DNA of 64,000 bases from Dryocosmus kuriphilus (lineage: Eukaryota; Arthropoda; Insecta; Hymenoptera; Cynipidae), in assembly GCA_038277395.1 (NCBI GenBank), contig CM076195.1:16686535-16750534 (forward strand), given 5' to 3'. Both the position numbers and the translations under genes were made by a program. Shown here piece by piece: positions 35,021 to 47,917 of the stretch. The notes under the pieces are model-generated. The model saw only the letters and a list, made by a program, of their open reading frames with translations, was not told the origin of the DNA and searched no databases. Every line of letters starts with the position of its first letter. Position 1 is the first letter of the stretch.

Positions 35021-35879
35021 TGCTTCCCGGTGTTCCTAAGCTACTTTCGCGCTAGACCATTCTGCGACAAGACTCTTTCTCCATCCTTGTCGGCGACGGC
35101 TTCTCCCCCCCCCCTGTAGTATCTCCTAGCGCAAGGCATTGTCTTCTAAACCAACAGGGTCAGCAGTGCTAGTTTTAACCATGGCTCCCATCTCCCCCTA
35201 AAATGCGACCGGGGGCTCCGAAGTTCGGTACCTCGGGCGGACTCTAATTGGATGATTTTAACCAACTCTACCCCCCCCCCCCCCCATTTACTATCAAAGC
35301 GAAAGATTTCAGTTTTTTGAATATACTGACATTTTTGGATAATAAAGTTATTGACGATTTTTGAGATTGATAGAGTCAAAATAATAATTATGGTCTATCG
35401 AACACGACTCTTACGGACATCCGAAAATTGGGCTCCATTAGTCAATACAAGAGAAATTAGGGGCCATATTCTTACCTCCTACGCTCGCTTCCCTTTGCTT
35501 TATAGTTAGGGCATTTGCTTTTAATTACCCCTTCTCCCATACACCCTTAATAATATCTACGTTTTCTATCTGGACAGTTAAGGTGGAGGTGGCCTGGCTT
35601 CTGTCAGGTCCTACATTTGAAATTCTTATATATTTAATCCAGCGAAACCCCGCTCGGATTCTTCTAATATTTAGCTTATCCGCGAATCCCGAACTTTCTT
35701 TGTTGCAAACCGGATTGAATTTGCTTGAATTGACAATTTGACGTCCTTAAATTGCTTTCATAAGATGGCTAGGGCAGTTAATTCATTATATGACCTAAAA
35801 TCCCTGTGTCTAATTGCACACCTGACTTGACAACGCATATTACTATAGGCTCTATCCAAATGTTCCTCTAGCGGGAATG
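35021..35879. other. No recognised gene
   Basis: Contains C homopolymers near 35106 and 35271-35285. Probably the upstream part of the minus-strand Gypsy element, but no gag motif was found. Confidence 0.35.
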
Positions 35880-37470
35880 AACGTGACCACAATATGTAAA
35901 ACCCCATCGTGTGCAAAAATTTACATAAAATACTGCCACATCCTCCACAATTGCCGATTATGGCTGAACTATTAAACGCTATACCGTCCGAAAGGAAAGG
36001 CACTACTTGAAAAACATCCTCCACACCTAGCAGAAACCAGTTATCACTTAAGAGGGCTTACATATCCCGATCTCTTTCTGATTATGATGTGGGAATGCCT
36101 CTCCAGTATTTTTAGCCTAAAATGAGAAAATGCGGTTGGACCTTTTTTGAACAAACTAATTTTCTGCAAATTTTTCTGGTTTATTTTTATAAAGACCTAC
36201 AAAAGTTACAACTTTATTAGCTGAAAATCTTTCATTTTGCATTTAAAAAGAAGGTCTAAGTGTTTAACATCTTACGATATCTTAATACCTTCGAAAATTC
36301 TGAAAATGAGTGAAAAAATGGAATTTTTTGGTAACTTCTCCCTCTCAGATCATTCAGCATCTAACATAGTGACAACAAAAATCAAAGTGTATAAAACTAT
36401 CCGTAAATTAAAAAAGCATCTTTAAAGCTTTTTTGAAATATCTTATTTTCGTTGAATTCTACGTTAAAATATGACATTCTTTTGTTCAAAAAATATTTTC
36501 AAGGTTAGAGGTAATATTTTTTTTTTTCCATTTTTGTGAAATATAAGGCTTTTATCATCATGACGAAGACCCATTAAGCTCACTTTAAAAAATCGAAAGA
36601 AGACTTGTTTAATCTGCTTCAGGAAAACCAAAATTATGATTAATTTAAAGGGCAATGTTTAAATCGCCTCACGTTTCAGAAATTTTCACGTACGATTCAT
36701 CAAAGAATAGATAATATTAAAAGAGCGAAATGTTCCATAAAAAGTATTTTATTTGATACGCCATATCTTGGAACTTATTAAAGCTAGAATATCGTTCTTC
36801 TCAGAAGACTTGTAGGGAATGAAGTCTACGTTAATCCATATACATAACACTTTGACCTATGATTCATATGAAAGGAGATATTTTACAAGAATACAAAATA
36901 AAAACATTTTTTTACCAAAAAACTTACTTCTGAAGGTCATATCTCGGGAATTGTTAAAGATAAAACATCTTGTTTTTTAGATTTACAGATAATTGTATAT
37001 AGTTCGATTTTTGCATGTAATATTTTAGGCGCTGAATGATCTAAGAGGCAAAAATGACCACAAAAAGAACACCGTATTTTCACCTATTTTCAATATTTTC
37101 TAAGGGTTCGGGATATCGCTCGATGTCAAGCACTTAGCTTTTATTTTAAAATACAATATAAACGAATTTCAACAAAAAAGTTATACATTTTATAGGTTTT
37201 TATAAAAATATATCCAAAAGGAATTTTTTAAACTAGAAATTGAGTTTTTTCAAAAAAGGCCCGACCAAATTTTTTGATTTTAGACTAAAAATACCCCGGA
37301 GGCATTCCCAAAATATAATAAAAAAGAAACCGGAATGCATAAGCTCATTTAATTGAAAATTTGTGTAAGCTAGGCATGCTTCCTCACTTAAAGAATCAAT
37401 TACCTTTCCCTCCTCTACTCTATCTAGAAAGGTGATCAAACGCATGTCGCCCCGCCCTTTGAGCGTCACG
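35880..37470. mobile_element. Foldback element Y, copy 2
   Basis: A direct-orientation copy of 5040-6610, sharing CCTCCACAATTGCCGATTAT, CTCAGATCATTCAGC and GGTCATATCTCGGGAATTGT in the same order. It has the same inverted ends. No X element flanks it here, so Y moves independently of X. Confidence 0.7.
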
Positions 37471-38758
37471 TTTCACTGCCTCGTGATTTTTATCACTTTT
37501 TTTGCTTCTCCTCTAAGGTTTGTTCATTTACCCGGAGGCCGCAGGCGTTTGAGGGTATCGAAACGAATATGTGCCGTATATAGTGATCTCCTATGTGTAT
37601 GACTTTGGAGGGGAGTTTGAAAATGGATATCACCCTCCAAACATGCGAGTTTTAGATTCCCGTAATCCATTAATCCATTACCCATTAACCCACTACTTCC
37701 CCCAAATCGTAAATATTGCGATTTCGCTAGAGGGCTGTCGTTTCTTTCGTTAACCGTCCTTCACACTATATGGGCCGGAATATTTTGGGAGATCGGAATT
37801 GGAAAGTGTACCGTCCTTTCCGCTTCTGGGAAACGGGGCCCATTTGATGGCCACAATCCTAAAGGGCATATTGCCTCCTCTCTATCCATTAGCGATGATA
37901 CTCATTGTACCGCTGGTGAGGTATTCGGTCACAATAGTCTTCGACATTCCGAAATATGAGAGTTGGTAGAGATAGTAGGTCTATTGTCTACAATCCTGCA
38001 TGTAATCACTGTGTTCGAGTTTGTTTTGATATTTGGAGTCTAAACTATCGGTATCGCAATCGCCCCATCCCTAATTTCTCCAGATTCCGTAGGTCTATAA
38101 TTTCGTTGCCCTCGTCAAATGTGGCAAAGATCCATTTCTACGAACTGCAGAAGATGTGCTGTTTGCTCCCAAATTAAACTTTTCATCGTCAATCAGGAGA
38201 GCATCCCAGCATAATTCTACGTAACTGGTACCTGGTTTGACGTGTTCTCAGCTGTTACCGTCCGCACAGCATACCCTATAAATCTTTCAAAATATCGGAC
38301 CACCCTACCTAGACTTACTTCGTGACTTCCAGGTTTTTAGCAAAATGGGTTTTCAAAATCGAATGAATTATTTCTTTACTCAGGTTCATCAACCGGCTAT
38401 TATCTTGATCGCCCGTTATTATTATTTTTTTCCCTGAAAATTTCTCAATTTACTCTCAAATTGCAATGAAACTCGAATTTGAAACCATTAAATCCTTTTG
38501 TGACGAGGTATTTTCACCTCTCACTTCTGTTTTGATCTTGGACTGGATGGATTAAGATTTGTATAAAAATTTTAAAGTCGCGGAAAATATGTTCAGAGCG
38601 AGGGTCATTTTCTCCAAAGGGGCACGTTTTGACATTAGGATACGCTGTTGATTTATATTCTTTTCCATTTATTTGCTTTTATGTAATTAGAGTAAAACCA
38701 TGACGTGTCAAGGGAGATGACATATAAAGCAGACAAGCAAGGACAGGATATGTAAAGT

Positions 38759-38803
<45 letters not shown>

Positions 38804-39310
38804 CACACTACAAGTTTACCGGGTTTGGCATAGAGGAGAGATACTTCTTTTTGCCTCTAGATCAGCAGTTTTTCCATCATGGCACTGAGACTAGTATTAT
38901 AACGGTCAGCTTAGAAGAGAGATGTTTCTGCTTGTCATTAGATCACTAGATTTTACATCATGGCGCTGGAAATAGTGATGCACCGATCAGCATCGAGGAT
39001 TGTTGAGTCTGCGACACTCCTGAAAGTCCATTACCGAAAGCTCCGGTAGATATCAGAACCGTCACTTTACACGAGTGTGCTTTCGAGTGTTTTACACAAA
39101 TTCCCGACAGACTTTACGAACATTTTGAATCGTGGAATGCATTATAATAATGGCTCGTAATTATTGATAAACTTTTAGAATTTATGAGTTCTCTTTTATT
39201 GTTGCCGCCAAAGTGCCAATGATGCATTTCCTTGAACTATATTGGTGTAATCATCCCCCAAGCCGTGATTGGTTGAACCTCATACTGTAATCCACAAGGT
39301 GTTCCAACAC
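37471..39310. other. No recognised gene; CT microsatellite and a small duplication
   Basis: Includes a (TC)n run at 38761-38800. A ~80 bp imperfect duplication follows (about 38830-38912 and 38913-38993, sharing GAGAGAT, CATCATGGC and GATCAGC words). Open frames are short and unconvincing. Confidence 0.5.
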
Positions 39311-39319
39311 CTGCATGTC

Positions 39320-39596
39320 AACTGGTAATAGCGGATAGACAATAAAAAAAAAAAGAGAAAAGCTCAAACACAAAAATGGTGGGCGGTCCGTTGTTTAGAA
39401 ACTACAGAGCAGCAAAGTTCCTTGTAGATGTGTGGCTGTGCTAAGTGTGTGTGTCCATCCGAGCCAATTCGAGCCACAGATGTCAGCGGCATCTGCCTTC
39501 TCTTGTTTCTCTGTTGTCTTTAAGCAAGGAACCGCCCACAATTTTTGTATTTGATTTTTTGCCTTATTTTTTATTGTCTCTCCGCCATTACCAGTT
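39320..39596. mobile_element. Hairpin MITE, ~277 bp
   Basis: It starts AACTGGTAATAGCGGATAGA and ends with the inverse of AACTGGTAATGGCGGAGAGA. The inverted arms extend about 100 bp each, including GGTGGGCGGT against ACCGCCCAC and TTTCTCTGTTG. The loop is about 80 bp. No ORF. A typical non-autonomous DNA element; the target duplication was not resolved. Confidence 0.8.
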
Positions 39597-41035
39597 AGCA
39601 CACGGGTCTAGGTGGTGAGACAACCTGCACATATGAGCTCTTTAATTGACCGACCGTGATTCTGAGGGAATGTGGCTTTTCGCATCCACTGACTCTCTGC
39701 AAAACTCTTTACTCTTGTTCTGGATTCCGAACTGGTTTTTGTTCCGAAGTTTTGTTCCCACAATTTAAAATTATTATAGAAAAGATTTATATTAGGGATT
39801 GTAAAGTTGCAAAGATTCATATTAAACTAACCTCTAAAAGTTGAGCCATAGCACTTGACCAAAATTTAGAGTGCTCCTCGGTTGGTTTAGCTGCAATCAC
39901 CTTAGTTTTTAAAAATTATATATCGATTATTATATGTGCAACTGGTTCGTAAACCTATTTTTGATTAAACTTTTAACGCTTCACCTCAGTTGTGATTTGA
40001 GTCAGATAAATTAATCTTGGCATGAAACCATTGTTCTCAAATCTTAACCTAAATATTTTGCACATGGTCGGGTTTCTTGAATTGCTCGAAAAATGGGTTT
40101 AGGTTTTTATAACATGGCAAGATTGTGGGCTGCAGTATGGAAAAAGACCCGTTTAGCGTTCTTCCGAATATTGGCCCTCGCGAGGGGCTCACGTGGGCAA
40201 ATCTACAAGTGTCCCCGAGGAGGGCCGGCCCAGCTCGCTTATCCTTAAGGCCGATCGGTCAAACTTCGAAAATGTCGATATTCCACGAGGGCCCGATCAG
40301 AGGACCCAGCTCGTTTGCCCCTGTGGCTGATCGGTTGAAATTTCTAAGTCCAAGATATTTAAATTTTTTGTCACTCTGAAATTTAAGGTTTGATTAGTTC
40401 AGAGTTGCTTGTTTGTTTGTTTTAATGTGGGCGGGAGGTTCATAAGAGCACTACCTGGCGCTCAGGCCTTAAGCCCATTGTGCTACACCCATGATTTATC
40501 TCAAGGCAGTGCACCGATAGCTGGCGACTTTTTTAAGGGAATTTCATCTCAGTGCTTTTTCGTTAATTCCAACGTTCTGGAGATATACCTCTCGGGTGCC
40601 AGGCGTACCCATGGCACAGCATCGGACGCGGGCCTCTTTGTAAATTAAAGTGAAACTCCGATACATACCATCTGGCAGCCTTCCTAAACAGACTATAAAC
40701 TGCTAGCAAAGCTAGTATGTTAGGGTTCGAAGGAGCAGTCCTTATGAGATCTTCCAGTATGATTTTCACATTCGGCGCATTGACCTGGTGTGTAATGTAC
40801 GTGTATTGTGCGTTCACTTCTCGAAATCGACCGGCGACCACCGAGCGATAGTCCCCTCGAAAGGAGCCTCTCTCGCAAGGAGATCGCTAACGCTTTTCCG
40901 AGCCTCTCAAACTCAGCTGGTGATCCTGAAGCAATTCTCCCCTCAACATGAGGCCTCTTCCCTGGGAAGTTACGAACCTCTTCTGAGAGGACTTGCAGTT
41001 TAAGGTGTGTTCCGAACCATCAAAGCCCCGGTTAA
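39597..41035. other. No recognised gene; possible SINE body
   Basis: Near 40460 it shares the CCTGGCGCTCAG word with the insertion at 4220-4514. The 40560-41030 stretch adjoins the tRNA-like head on the minus strand and may be its body. The minus-strand frame at 40563-40841 is open (92 codons) but matches nothing I know. Confidence 0.35.
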
Positions 41036-41134
41036 AGTATATAGAAAAATTTCCATTGGTACCGGCACAGGGATCGAACCCCAGTCTTCCTGGTCAGAAA
41101 CCCAGCGCGCTATCACCTAAGCCACCGACACACT
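41036..41134 (-). mobile_element. tRNA-derived SINE head
   Basis: On the minus strand, from 41134: GTGTCGGTGGCTTAGGTGAT gives an A box (TGGCTTAGGTGA-type). Further on, GGGGTTCGATCCC gives a near-perfect B box at about 41080-41068, and GTGCCGGTACC closes the cloverleaf region. The acceptor does not pair well and the anticodon arm is weak, so this is a SINE head and not a tRNA. The SINE probably continues to lower coordinates. Confidence 0.6.
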
Positions 41135-41387
41135 TAGTTTAGAATTACCAAAGCAGTTTTGTCAGAAATTGGATGAAACTTTCTTGGAAATTGAACTCTA
41201 TGTTTGTTCCACGAAGGCCCACGTGGAGAGCTCTGCTGGTTGCCCTCATGCAACAGTTTACGAGAACTAAGCGATATCTTTGTTGTGATAAATTGTCTTT
41301 GTCAAATAGTAACAATATCTCACCTAAATGGGCAGCTATTCAAAGCCAGATAATTTCAACCAATTTTTTAATTTTTATACATTAACA

Positions 41388-41391
<4 letters not shown>

Positions 41392-41442
<51 letters not shown>
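41392..41442. repeat. TA microsatellite carrying two mariners
   Basis: An uninterrupted (AT)n run. The next pieces of the same run lie between the two mariners (42778-42793) and after the second (44126-44132). Mariners target TA, so the microsatellite served as landing site twice. Confidence 0.85.
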
Positions 41443-41443
<1 letters not shown>

Positions 41444-42777
41444 GAGATCTGTCAGAAAAGCATCCGGAATACCTTTGAATCTCCGCGCCAGAATGTTCGA
41501 GCGCCCTCTACCAGGTACCATTGTAAACTGCACCTCTTCAGGAACTCCCTCGATGCCACAGTTTTTGTCGATACGCCTTAATTCTCACGCAGCGTGCATT
41601 TGAGTACGGAGTCCTTTTGGTATTAAGCGGATTTGTTTGTTGCTCAAAATAACCGAAAGAGTTGAACAGCGAATTTGCATCAAGTTTGGCTTTAAACTTG
41701 AAAAGATTTGTGCGGAAATGGTTGAAATGATCCAAAAGGACTTTGGTGATGACTGTATGGGTAAAAGCTAGATATGTGAGTGGAACAAGCGGTTTAAAGA
41801 TGGCCGCTAATCAGTTGATAGTGATTCACGCTGCGGATGTCCTTCAAGCACAACAACATCGGAGAATATCGAGCGTGTACCGACTTGCGATTAAAGAAGA
41901 TTGCCGGTTGACTGTGCGCGAACTAGAATATGATCTTAGCATTCCGAAAACTAATGGTTGCGAAATTTGAACCGAGAAACTAGGAATAACTCGTGTGTGT
42001 GCAGAATTCATTCCAAAATTGCTCATAGAAGAGCAGAAAAAGCTTCGCTTTGAAGTCTCTCATGACAACTTGGATATTGGTTTCTGGTAATGAAAATGTA
42101 CTCAAAAAAATTATTGCTGGTGATGAATCGTGGGTTTATTGGTATGATTCCGAAACAAAACAACAGTTTTCACAGTGGAAGCTTCCATTGGAGCCACGAC
42201 CGAAAAAAGCACGTCAAAGTCGGAGCAATGTCAAGTCAATGTTGATTTTTTTTTCGATTATGAAGGTGTTGTGCAACACGAATACGCTCCTGCAGGTCAG
42301 ACAATCAATAAAGAATTTTATCGTGAAGTTCTGAAAAGATTGCGTGACGCAATTAGAAGAAAACGGCCTCACCTTTGGTCAAACGGTGACTGGCTTCTTC
42401 ATCACGATAATGCGCCAGCGCATTCATCGAACCTTGTGCAGCAATATTTGACAAAGCACAAAGTCGTGCAGCTTCGCCAGCCTCCGTACAGTCCCGACAT
42501 AGCTCCCTGTAACTTTTGTCTATTTTCAAAATTGAAAACTCCACTCAAAGGACACCGGTTTGACGACATAGAGACGATTCAAGCAAATGCAACGAGTGCA
42601 CTAAAGGCTATTTCGAGAACTGACTTCCAGGACTGCTTCAGGAATTCGAAACACCGCTGAAAGCGTATCGTTTAAACAAATGGGGACTACTTTGAAGGAT
42701 GTCACACGCCGAATAACGAAGAATAACACCAGCGTGGATGTATGAAGGTATTCCGGATACTTTTTAGACTGACCTCG
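41443..42777 (+). mobile_element. mariner element 2
   Basis: 1,335 bp, flanked by TA. Terminal inverted repeats are 41443-41474 and 42746-42777, matching at 27 of 32 positions, starting CGAG(A/G)TC. Full mariner length. The transposase inside is broken. Confidence 0.92.
41650..42720 (+). pseudogene. mariner transposase of element 2, inactive
   Basis: Frames change several times. N-terminal RICIKFGFKLEK and MIQKDFGDD give way to SENIERV, CRLTVRELEYDL and VCAEFIPKLL. The first catalytic Asp region is present as DESWVYWYDSETKQQ (about 42123-42165). The second is HHDNAPAHSS (about 42400). The third reads YSPDIAPCNF, with Asn in place of the catalytic Asp. Stops and shifts as well as that substitution make it inactive. 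Confidence 0.9.
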
Positions 42778-42793
42778 TATATATATATATATA

Positions 42794-44125
42794 CGAGGTG
42801 TGTACGAAAACTATCCGACCCGCGTTGATATCTCCGCGTTGGTGCTATTTTTTTGTCATCCGGGCCATGGCATCCTTCGAAGTAGTCCCCATTTGATTGT
42901 ACCACATGCTGCCAGCGGTGCTTCCACATCTTAAAGCAGTCCTCGAACGTAGATTTTCGAATGACCTTCAGCTCGCGCGTCGCTTTACTCTGATTCGTCT
43001 CAATGTCTTCGAACCGATTTCCTTTGAACGCCATTTTAAATTTTTGGAACAAACAAAAGTCGCAGGGATCTATGTCGGGACTGTACGGAGGCTGGCGAAG
43101 CTGTACAATCATGTGTTTGGCCAAAAATTGCTGCACAAGGTTCGATGAATGCACTGGCGCGTTATCGTGGTGAAGAAGCCAGTCACCGCTTGACCAGAAA
43201 CGCGGTCGTTTTCTTCTCACGGCATCAAGCAATCTTTTCAGAACTTCAAGGTAATATTCCTTGTTGATCGTCTGACCTCTTGGAGCAAATTCGTAGTGCA
43301 CAACACCCTCACAATCGAAAAAAATGATCAGCATTGACTTAACATGACGCCGACTTTGACGTCCTTTTTTCGGCCGTGGCTTGTCTGGATACTTCCACTG
43401 TGAAGATTGTTGTTTAGTTTCAGAATAGTAACCAAAGCCCATGATTCAGCCACCAGTAAGACCTTAATGAAATTTTCATCATCACTGACCATTTCCAAGT
43501 TGTTCTGAGCGATTTCAGAGCGAAGTTCTTTCTGCTCCCTCATCAGCAATTTCGGAATGAATTTCGCACACACGCGATTCATTGCCAAAATCGTGTTCAA
43601 AATTTCCCAAACAGTACCTTTCGGTATTCCGAGATCATTTTCTACTTCACGAACAGTCAATCGACGATCACATTCAATCGCAAGTCGCACACGCTCGATG
43701 TTTTCCGGTGTTGTTGTCAGCAGAGGTCGGACAGAACGAGGTTCACTGTCAACAAATGTGCGTCTATTTTTAAACCGCCTGTACCACTCCTTTATCTGTG
43801 TTATGCCCACACTTTTGTCCCCAAAGGCCTTCTGTATCATTTCAATAGTCTCCGTACAACTCTTACCGAGATTGAAAATAAACTTGATGCAAATTCGTTG
43901 ATCTCTTCTTTCTGTCATTTTTAGCAGCACACAAACGCGACGAACGGAGAGGCACGTTGGATATAAAAACCCGCTGCACGCGACCCAAGGCGTTCGGCCG
44001 GTAACTATGGCTTTCAAGCAGTTCGTTAGGAACTACTGGTTACGCTTATACCCCGCAGAGGCCGCTGGAGTGCTCTGCCGCCAATATATAAGAACGCAGG
44101 TCGGATAGTTTTCGGACACACCTCG
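42794..44125 (-). mobile_element. mariner element 3
   Basis: 1,332 bp, TA on both sides. The terminal inverted repeats of 27 bp (42794-42820, 44099-44125) match at 26 positions and start CGAGGTGTGT. Opposite orientation to element 2 and only 16 bp away from it. Same broad mariner group but a different family, judged by the ends. Confidence 0.95.
42860..43918 (-). pseudogene. mariner transposase of element 3, nearly complete
   Basis: The start ATG at 43918 (MTERRDQRICIKF) gives the usual mariner N terminus; a further ATG upstream at 44017 extends the frame but has no family match. The paired-type HTH part is intact (EWYRRFKN, CDRRLTVREVENDLGIPKGT, VCAKFIPKLL). A frameshift lies near 43430. 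The first catalytic Asp is replaced (VAESW where the family has G-D-E-S-W). HHDNAPVHS and YSPDIDPCDFC keep the other two Asp with 34 residues between them. The end is NGDYFEGC, without the usual stop. Confidence 0.92.
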
Positions 44126-44127
44126 TA

Positions 44128-44595
44128 TATATTAAAATATTTAAAATGAAATAGAGACAATTATTAAATTCATTTTTAAAAATTTAAATTTCACCGTTAG
44201 GGCAACTGTGAGGGGACTAAGACGGCCCCTCGAAGACAAACATAAGGACAACCATAACGGCAACCATATGGGCACTCGATGTTGGACGTTCATGGAGTAG
44301 CATGTCGTTTCCGTGTGGCGTCACGCCTGGAATGACCTCATTGTCCCTTCATGGCATGAGGGCAATCCACGCGGAACCCATACCGGGGCCAGCTCCATTT
44401 TTCCAAATAGATTTCGATAATTTAATTGAAAATATATTTTCTTTCATTATTAATTGTTTTCTCAAATTTTTTCTTTCACTTTTCCTCGGCCTTGTGATTA
44501 TTAACCAGATAAGACCCTTCCTTGTAGATAACAGAGGTTAGTTTATGATTGAGATTAAAAAACAATATTAAATTTTAGTCGCTGTGGATTTAAAG
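44128..44595. other. No recognised gene
   Basis: AT-rich spacer between mariner 3 and P2, with a GC-richer patch at 44210-44400. Nothing identifiable. Confidence 0.4.
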
Positions 44596-45096
44596 TTGGT
44601 TAATAGTATAGCAGTGTATTTTCTGTATCACCACGACAAGCTTCGCGCTGCCGCCGACAGATGGCGCCACTACTCCCTCAGTGGTTTCTGTCAGTGCTAA
44701 GTATCGACAGCTGGTATTACCCTCGGTCAGTAAGATAGGGTTTCTGGATGCATTAGAAACATGGCAGTTTGTTACCATCAGTCGGTAAGGTAGGAATCTG
44801 TGACAGGGAGTTACCATCAGTCGGTAATGTAGAAATCTGGTAAATGTGAAACGTGTCATTTGCCGTTAGTCGGTAATGTATGGTTCGTGTGCGTGTCAAA
44901 TTAATCAGTGTGATGAGGATTTGTGTCCGTGATAAAACCATTTACCAACAGGCTATGGAGGTAAGCGTCGGAATTCTTTCAAGTAAGGCGGGTTGCCGAA
45001 CTGCAGGCTAAATGATTGTAAAAACAGAAGTTTGGTGGAAGGGTTCTGTTTCAGGTAAAATGTCTGTACCTCAATAAGCGCGCGCGTGTGTGTGCA

Positions 45097-45133
<37 letters not shown>

Positions 45134-46642
45134 CTAATCTAACGAGCTTTTAAACAATATCGAAAGTTTCTACCCCTAGGAATGGTTCAAAGTCCCTCGA
45201 TGTTAGAGCGTGTGTGAAATTCAGCTGAAAATCCATCATTGAAAAAGTTAACTTAGACAATATCGAAAGTTTCTACTCATCGCAAAGTTTCAAAGTCCCT
45301 CGATGCTCGGAGTGTGAAATGTTTAAGGTAGAATGTATTTTTCATTATTGTCATGGTTATATTATTACAAGTCTTAGATCTCTAACATTTTAATAATAAG
45401 CGAAATGAGTTCGGTAAAAGAAATGAAGATGAGTAGTACTTATAATGTTTAAAAAACCACATTGAATTTAACTTAATAAAAGAACTATATATTATAGAGT
45501 AATAGCAAGACATTGCATACTTGGTACCACGCTGGATCTATTTTATCACTTTTTATAAGTTAACGGGATAAAATTTACAATCACGTATATTACATGTGTT
45601 CAATCTACTGTTGGAAATAATAAACGAGATTCTAAGCTGTTAAAAATCAGCTAATAAAAAATATTATTTGATAAGGCTAGCCTCTCTTATTTCATTAACG
45701 ATTGAAATTATTTGAAGGCATTATTTCTGTTTCAAGTAACCGCAATCAATCTACCAAATAAATCAGCTACATAAATTTTATAATCCACTGTGATACACCA
45801 AAAAAAAACAAATTTGAGAGCTTGTGTTGGTTTGAATCGGGATTCCCGAGAACTCGACGAGTTTCAAAGTCCCTCGATGCTCCGAGTGGGAAATGAGTGA
45901 GGCAGAATACATTCTTCTTTATTGTCATGATTATATTATTACAAGTCTTAGATCTCTTACATTTTAATAATAATAATAAATAATAATAATAATAAGCAGA
46001 ACGAGTTCGGATACAAGGAATGAAGATGAGTAGTACTTATAATGTTTAAAAAATCACATTCAATTTAACTTATTAAAAGAACTATACATTATAGAGTAAT
46101 AGAAAGACATTGCATAATTAGTACAATTCTGGGTATATTTTATCAGTTTTTTATAAACTAACGAGATAAAATTTACAATCATTTACATATATTAAATGTG
46201 TTAACACGAGAAAGTAATATGCTAAAAATCCAATTCATTTAACTAACACCTTGCTATACTCGAAAACGGTAAAAGATATGACAAAAATGTGTTTACAAAA
46301 AGGGATGTTTTTCGGATAGATCTAAATGATACACAAAGAAAAATTCAAAAATTTGCAAATATATCGAACACTGTAAGAGATACGTAAAAACGGGCAAAAT
46401 TTTAATTCTTACAAAACAGTTTCTCAAACTGATCTAAATGATACACTAAAGAACTTTTCAAAAAGTAAGGAGGACTGCCGAGCTGCAGGCAATAATCAGT
46501 AAATTAGGAATGAGGCGGTGGTGATAAGTGTCTGAATTCAACCAAGTAAGGCGGATTGTCGAGCTGCAGGATAAATGTTTTAAAAACGTCAGTTTGATGG
46601 AGGGGTTGACTGAGAAATTCTTACTAATAAATTCGGCTAATT

Positions 46643-46834
46643 TCACCACACCGGAAATGAGATAACAGCACTAATAGTAGTTTTATTTGACATCAGGGGA
46701 CGCACTAGGGACACGAAAGTACTGCGCAGGAAATTTCCATAGAGAAATTTTCTAGAAACTTCCAGGTAGATTGTATCGGCGATTCTCGACTTCTCGATAG
46801 TGGCCAACATGCATCGACAGGTTTCATAGTTCAA
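46643..46834 (-). CDS. 63-codon arm ORF, left copy
   Basis: An uncharacterised ORF beginning MNYETCRCMLATIEKS and ending ISAVISFPVW-stop. The mirror copy in the right arm (55626-55817) is the same length and also fully open, differing at roughly nine or ten residues. Two Cys sit near the N terminus and no domain is recognised. Being open in both arms is notable in an otherwise decayed element but can occur by chance over 192 bp. Confidence 0.35.
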   Translation of the reverse strand: MNYETCRCMLATIEKSRIADTIYLEVSRKFLYGNFLRSTFVSLVRPLMSNKTTISAVISFPVW

Positions 46835-47734
46835 AGCGTCCTTGAAGCGTCACTGCTAGGAGTTTATGTAGGAATTTGACGAAGGTAAAACCAGTCATTT
46901 GCCGATGGTTCGTGTCTGTGCTAAATGTGTGTCTGTAAAATTAATCAGTGACCGACAGGTGATGATGGTTTGTGTCCGTGCTGAAATGAAATTCAGTCAG
47001 TAATCAATTACGGCGGGCTGCTGAGATATACCTTTCAGTGGCAGGGTTTTGTTCCAAGCTGAATGTTTGTAAAACTAGAGTTCGGCGGAAGGGTTCTGTT
47101 TCAGGCTAAATGTCTGCAAAGTTAATCAGTAATCAAAAGTCGATGATGGTTCGTGTCAGTGCTGAATGTCTGTACGGTGGGTTGCTGATATTGGACTTCT
47201 GTAACGACTCGGAGTATTTATGATGTACATAGAACCTTCTATAACTTTAAAATAAAGAGGGAGATATATTAATAAACGAAGATACTACGTACATTAGTTG
47301 AGGATATATACAAAGACATGTTTTCGACAAGTTTGTAGAAAATCCTATAGGTAGCCACCCAAAATAATAATAATAATCCCAGGTCATATAAACTACTGCA
47401 ATACCAGAATGTATTTTATTGAAGGCTTTATGATTTGTAGCACCACTTTAAATCAGTGTGTTTATCTGTTTATGTTAAATACGTAATATACTATTAGCAT
47501 TCCCGAAGGTTGAGATAAAAAGTGACATGCATTTTATTAACAGGTTTCACACTCGTTCTTCTTTAAACGCCTCTCTCTCTCTCTCTCTCTTATTTTTAGA
47601 CATAGCAATTTACCTATCATGATTTGAAGATTTAGCATACAATAAAAAAAGAAGCCTCTCTCTTCTTCTTAGGATGCAGTTATGTCGTCTAAAAAAATAT
47701 TTTACTTAATTGTTGAAAAATTTTAGGTTCAATA

Positions 47735-47917
47735 ATGAAAGTAAGAATTACATTTTCCAAACTCTTTCAAAATATTACATCGTATCCCCAAAATGCTATA
47801 ACGTCATCTGAGAGATCATTAGAATTATACGTAAACAATAAATTGTCAATTTTACAGAAATTTTGCAAGGATAATAATTTGATTCTTGGGAAAAGGGTTA
47901 ATGTCCATGCTAAATAG
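47735..47917 (+). CDS. 60-codon arm ORF, left copy (intact)
   Basis: Starts MKVRITFSKLFQNIT and ends LILGKRVNVHAK-stop. TTTTTAG just upstream could be a splice acceptor, so it may be an exon. The right-arm copy (54412-54594, minus) has the same length but an in-frame TGA at codon 17. A shorter remnant with the same end exists in P1 near 27140-27180, inverted. The retained C-terminal end across P1 and P2 suggests a genuine old element gene. Function unknown. Confidence 0.4.
   Translation: MKVRITFSKLFQNITSYPQNAITSSERSLELYVNNKLSILQKFCKDNNLILGKRVNVHAK

Noticed and set aside
41036..41134. Functional tRNA on the minus strand
   Set aside because: Good A and B boxes but weak acceptor and anticodon pairing; better explained as a SINE head.
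44590..44859. Conserved arm gene of about 90 codons (mirror at 57393-57674)
   Set aside because: The open frame is produced by the short tandem motif at the element ends in both arms; no protein feature beyond the repeat.
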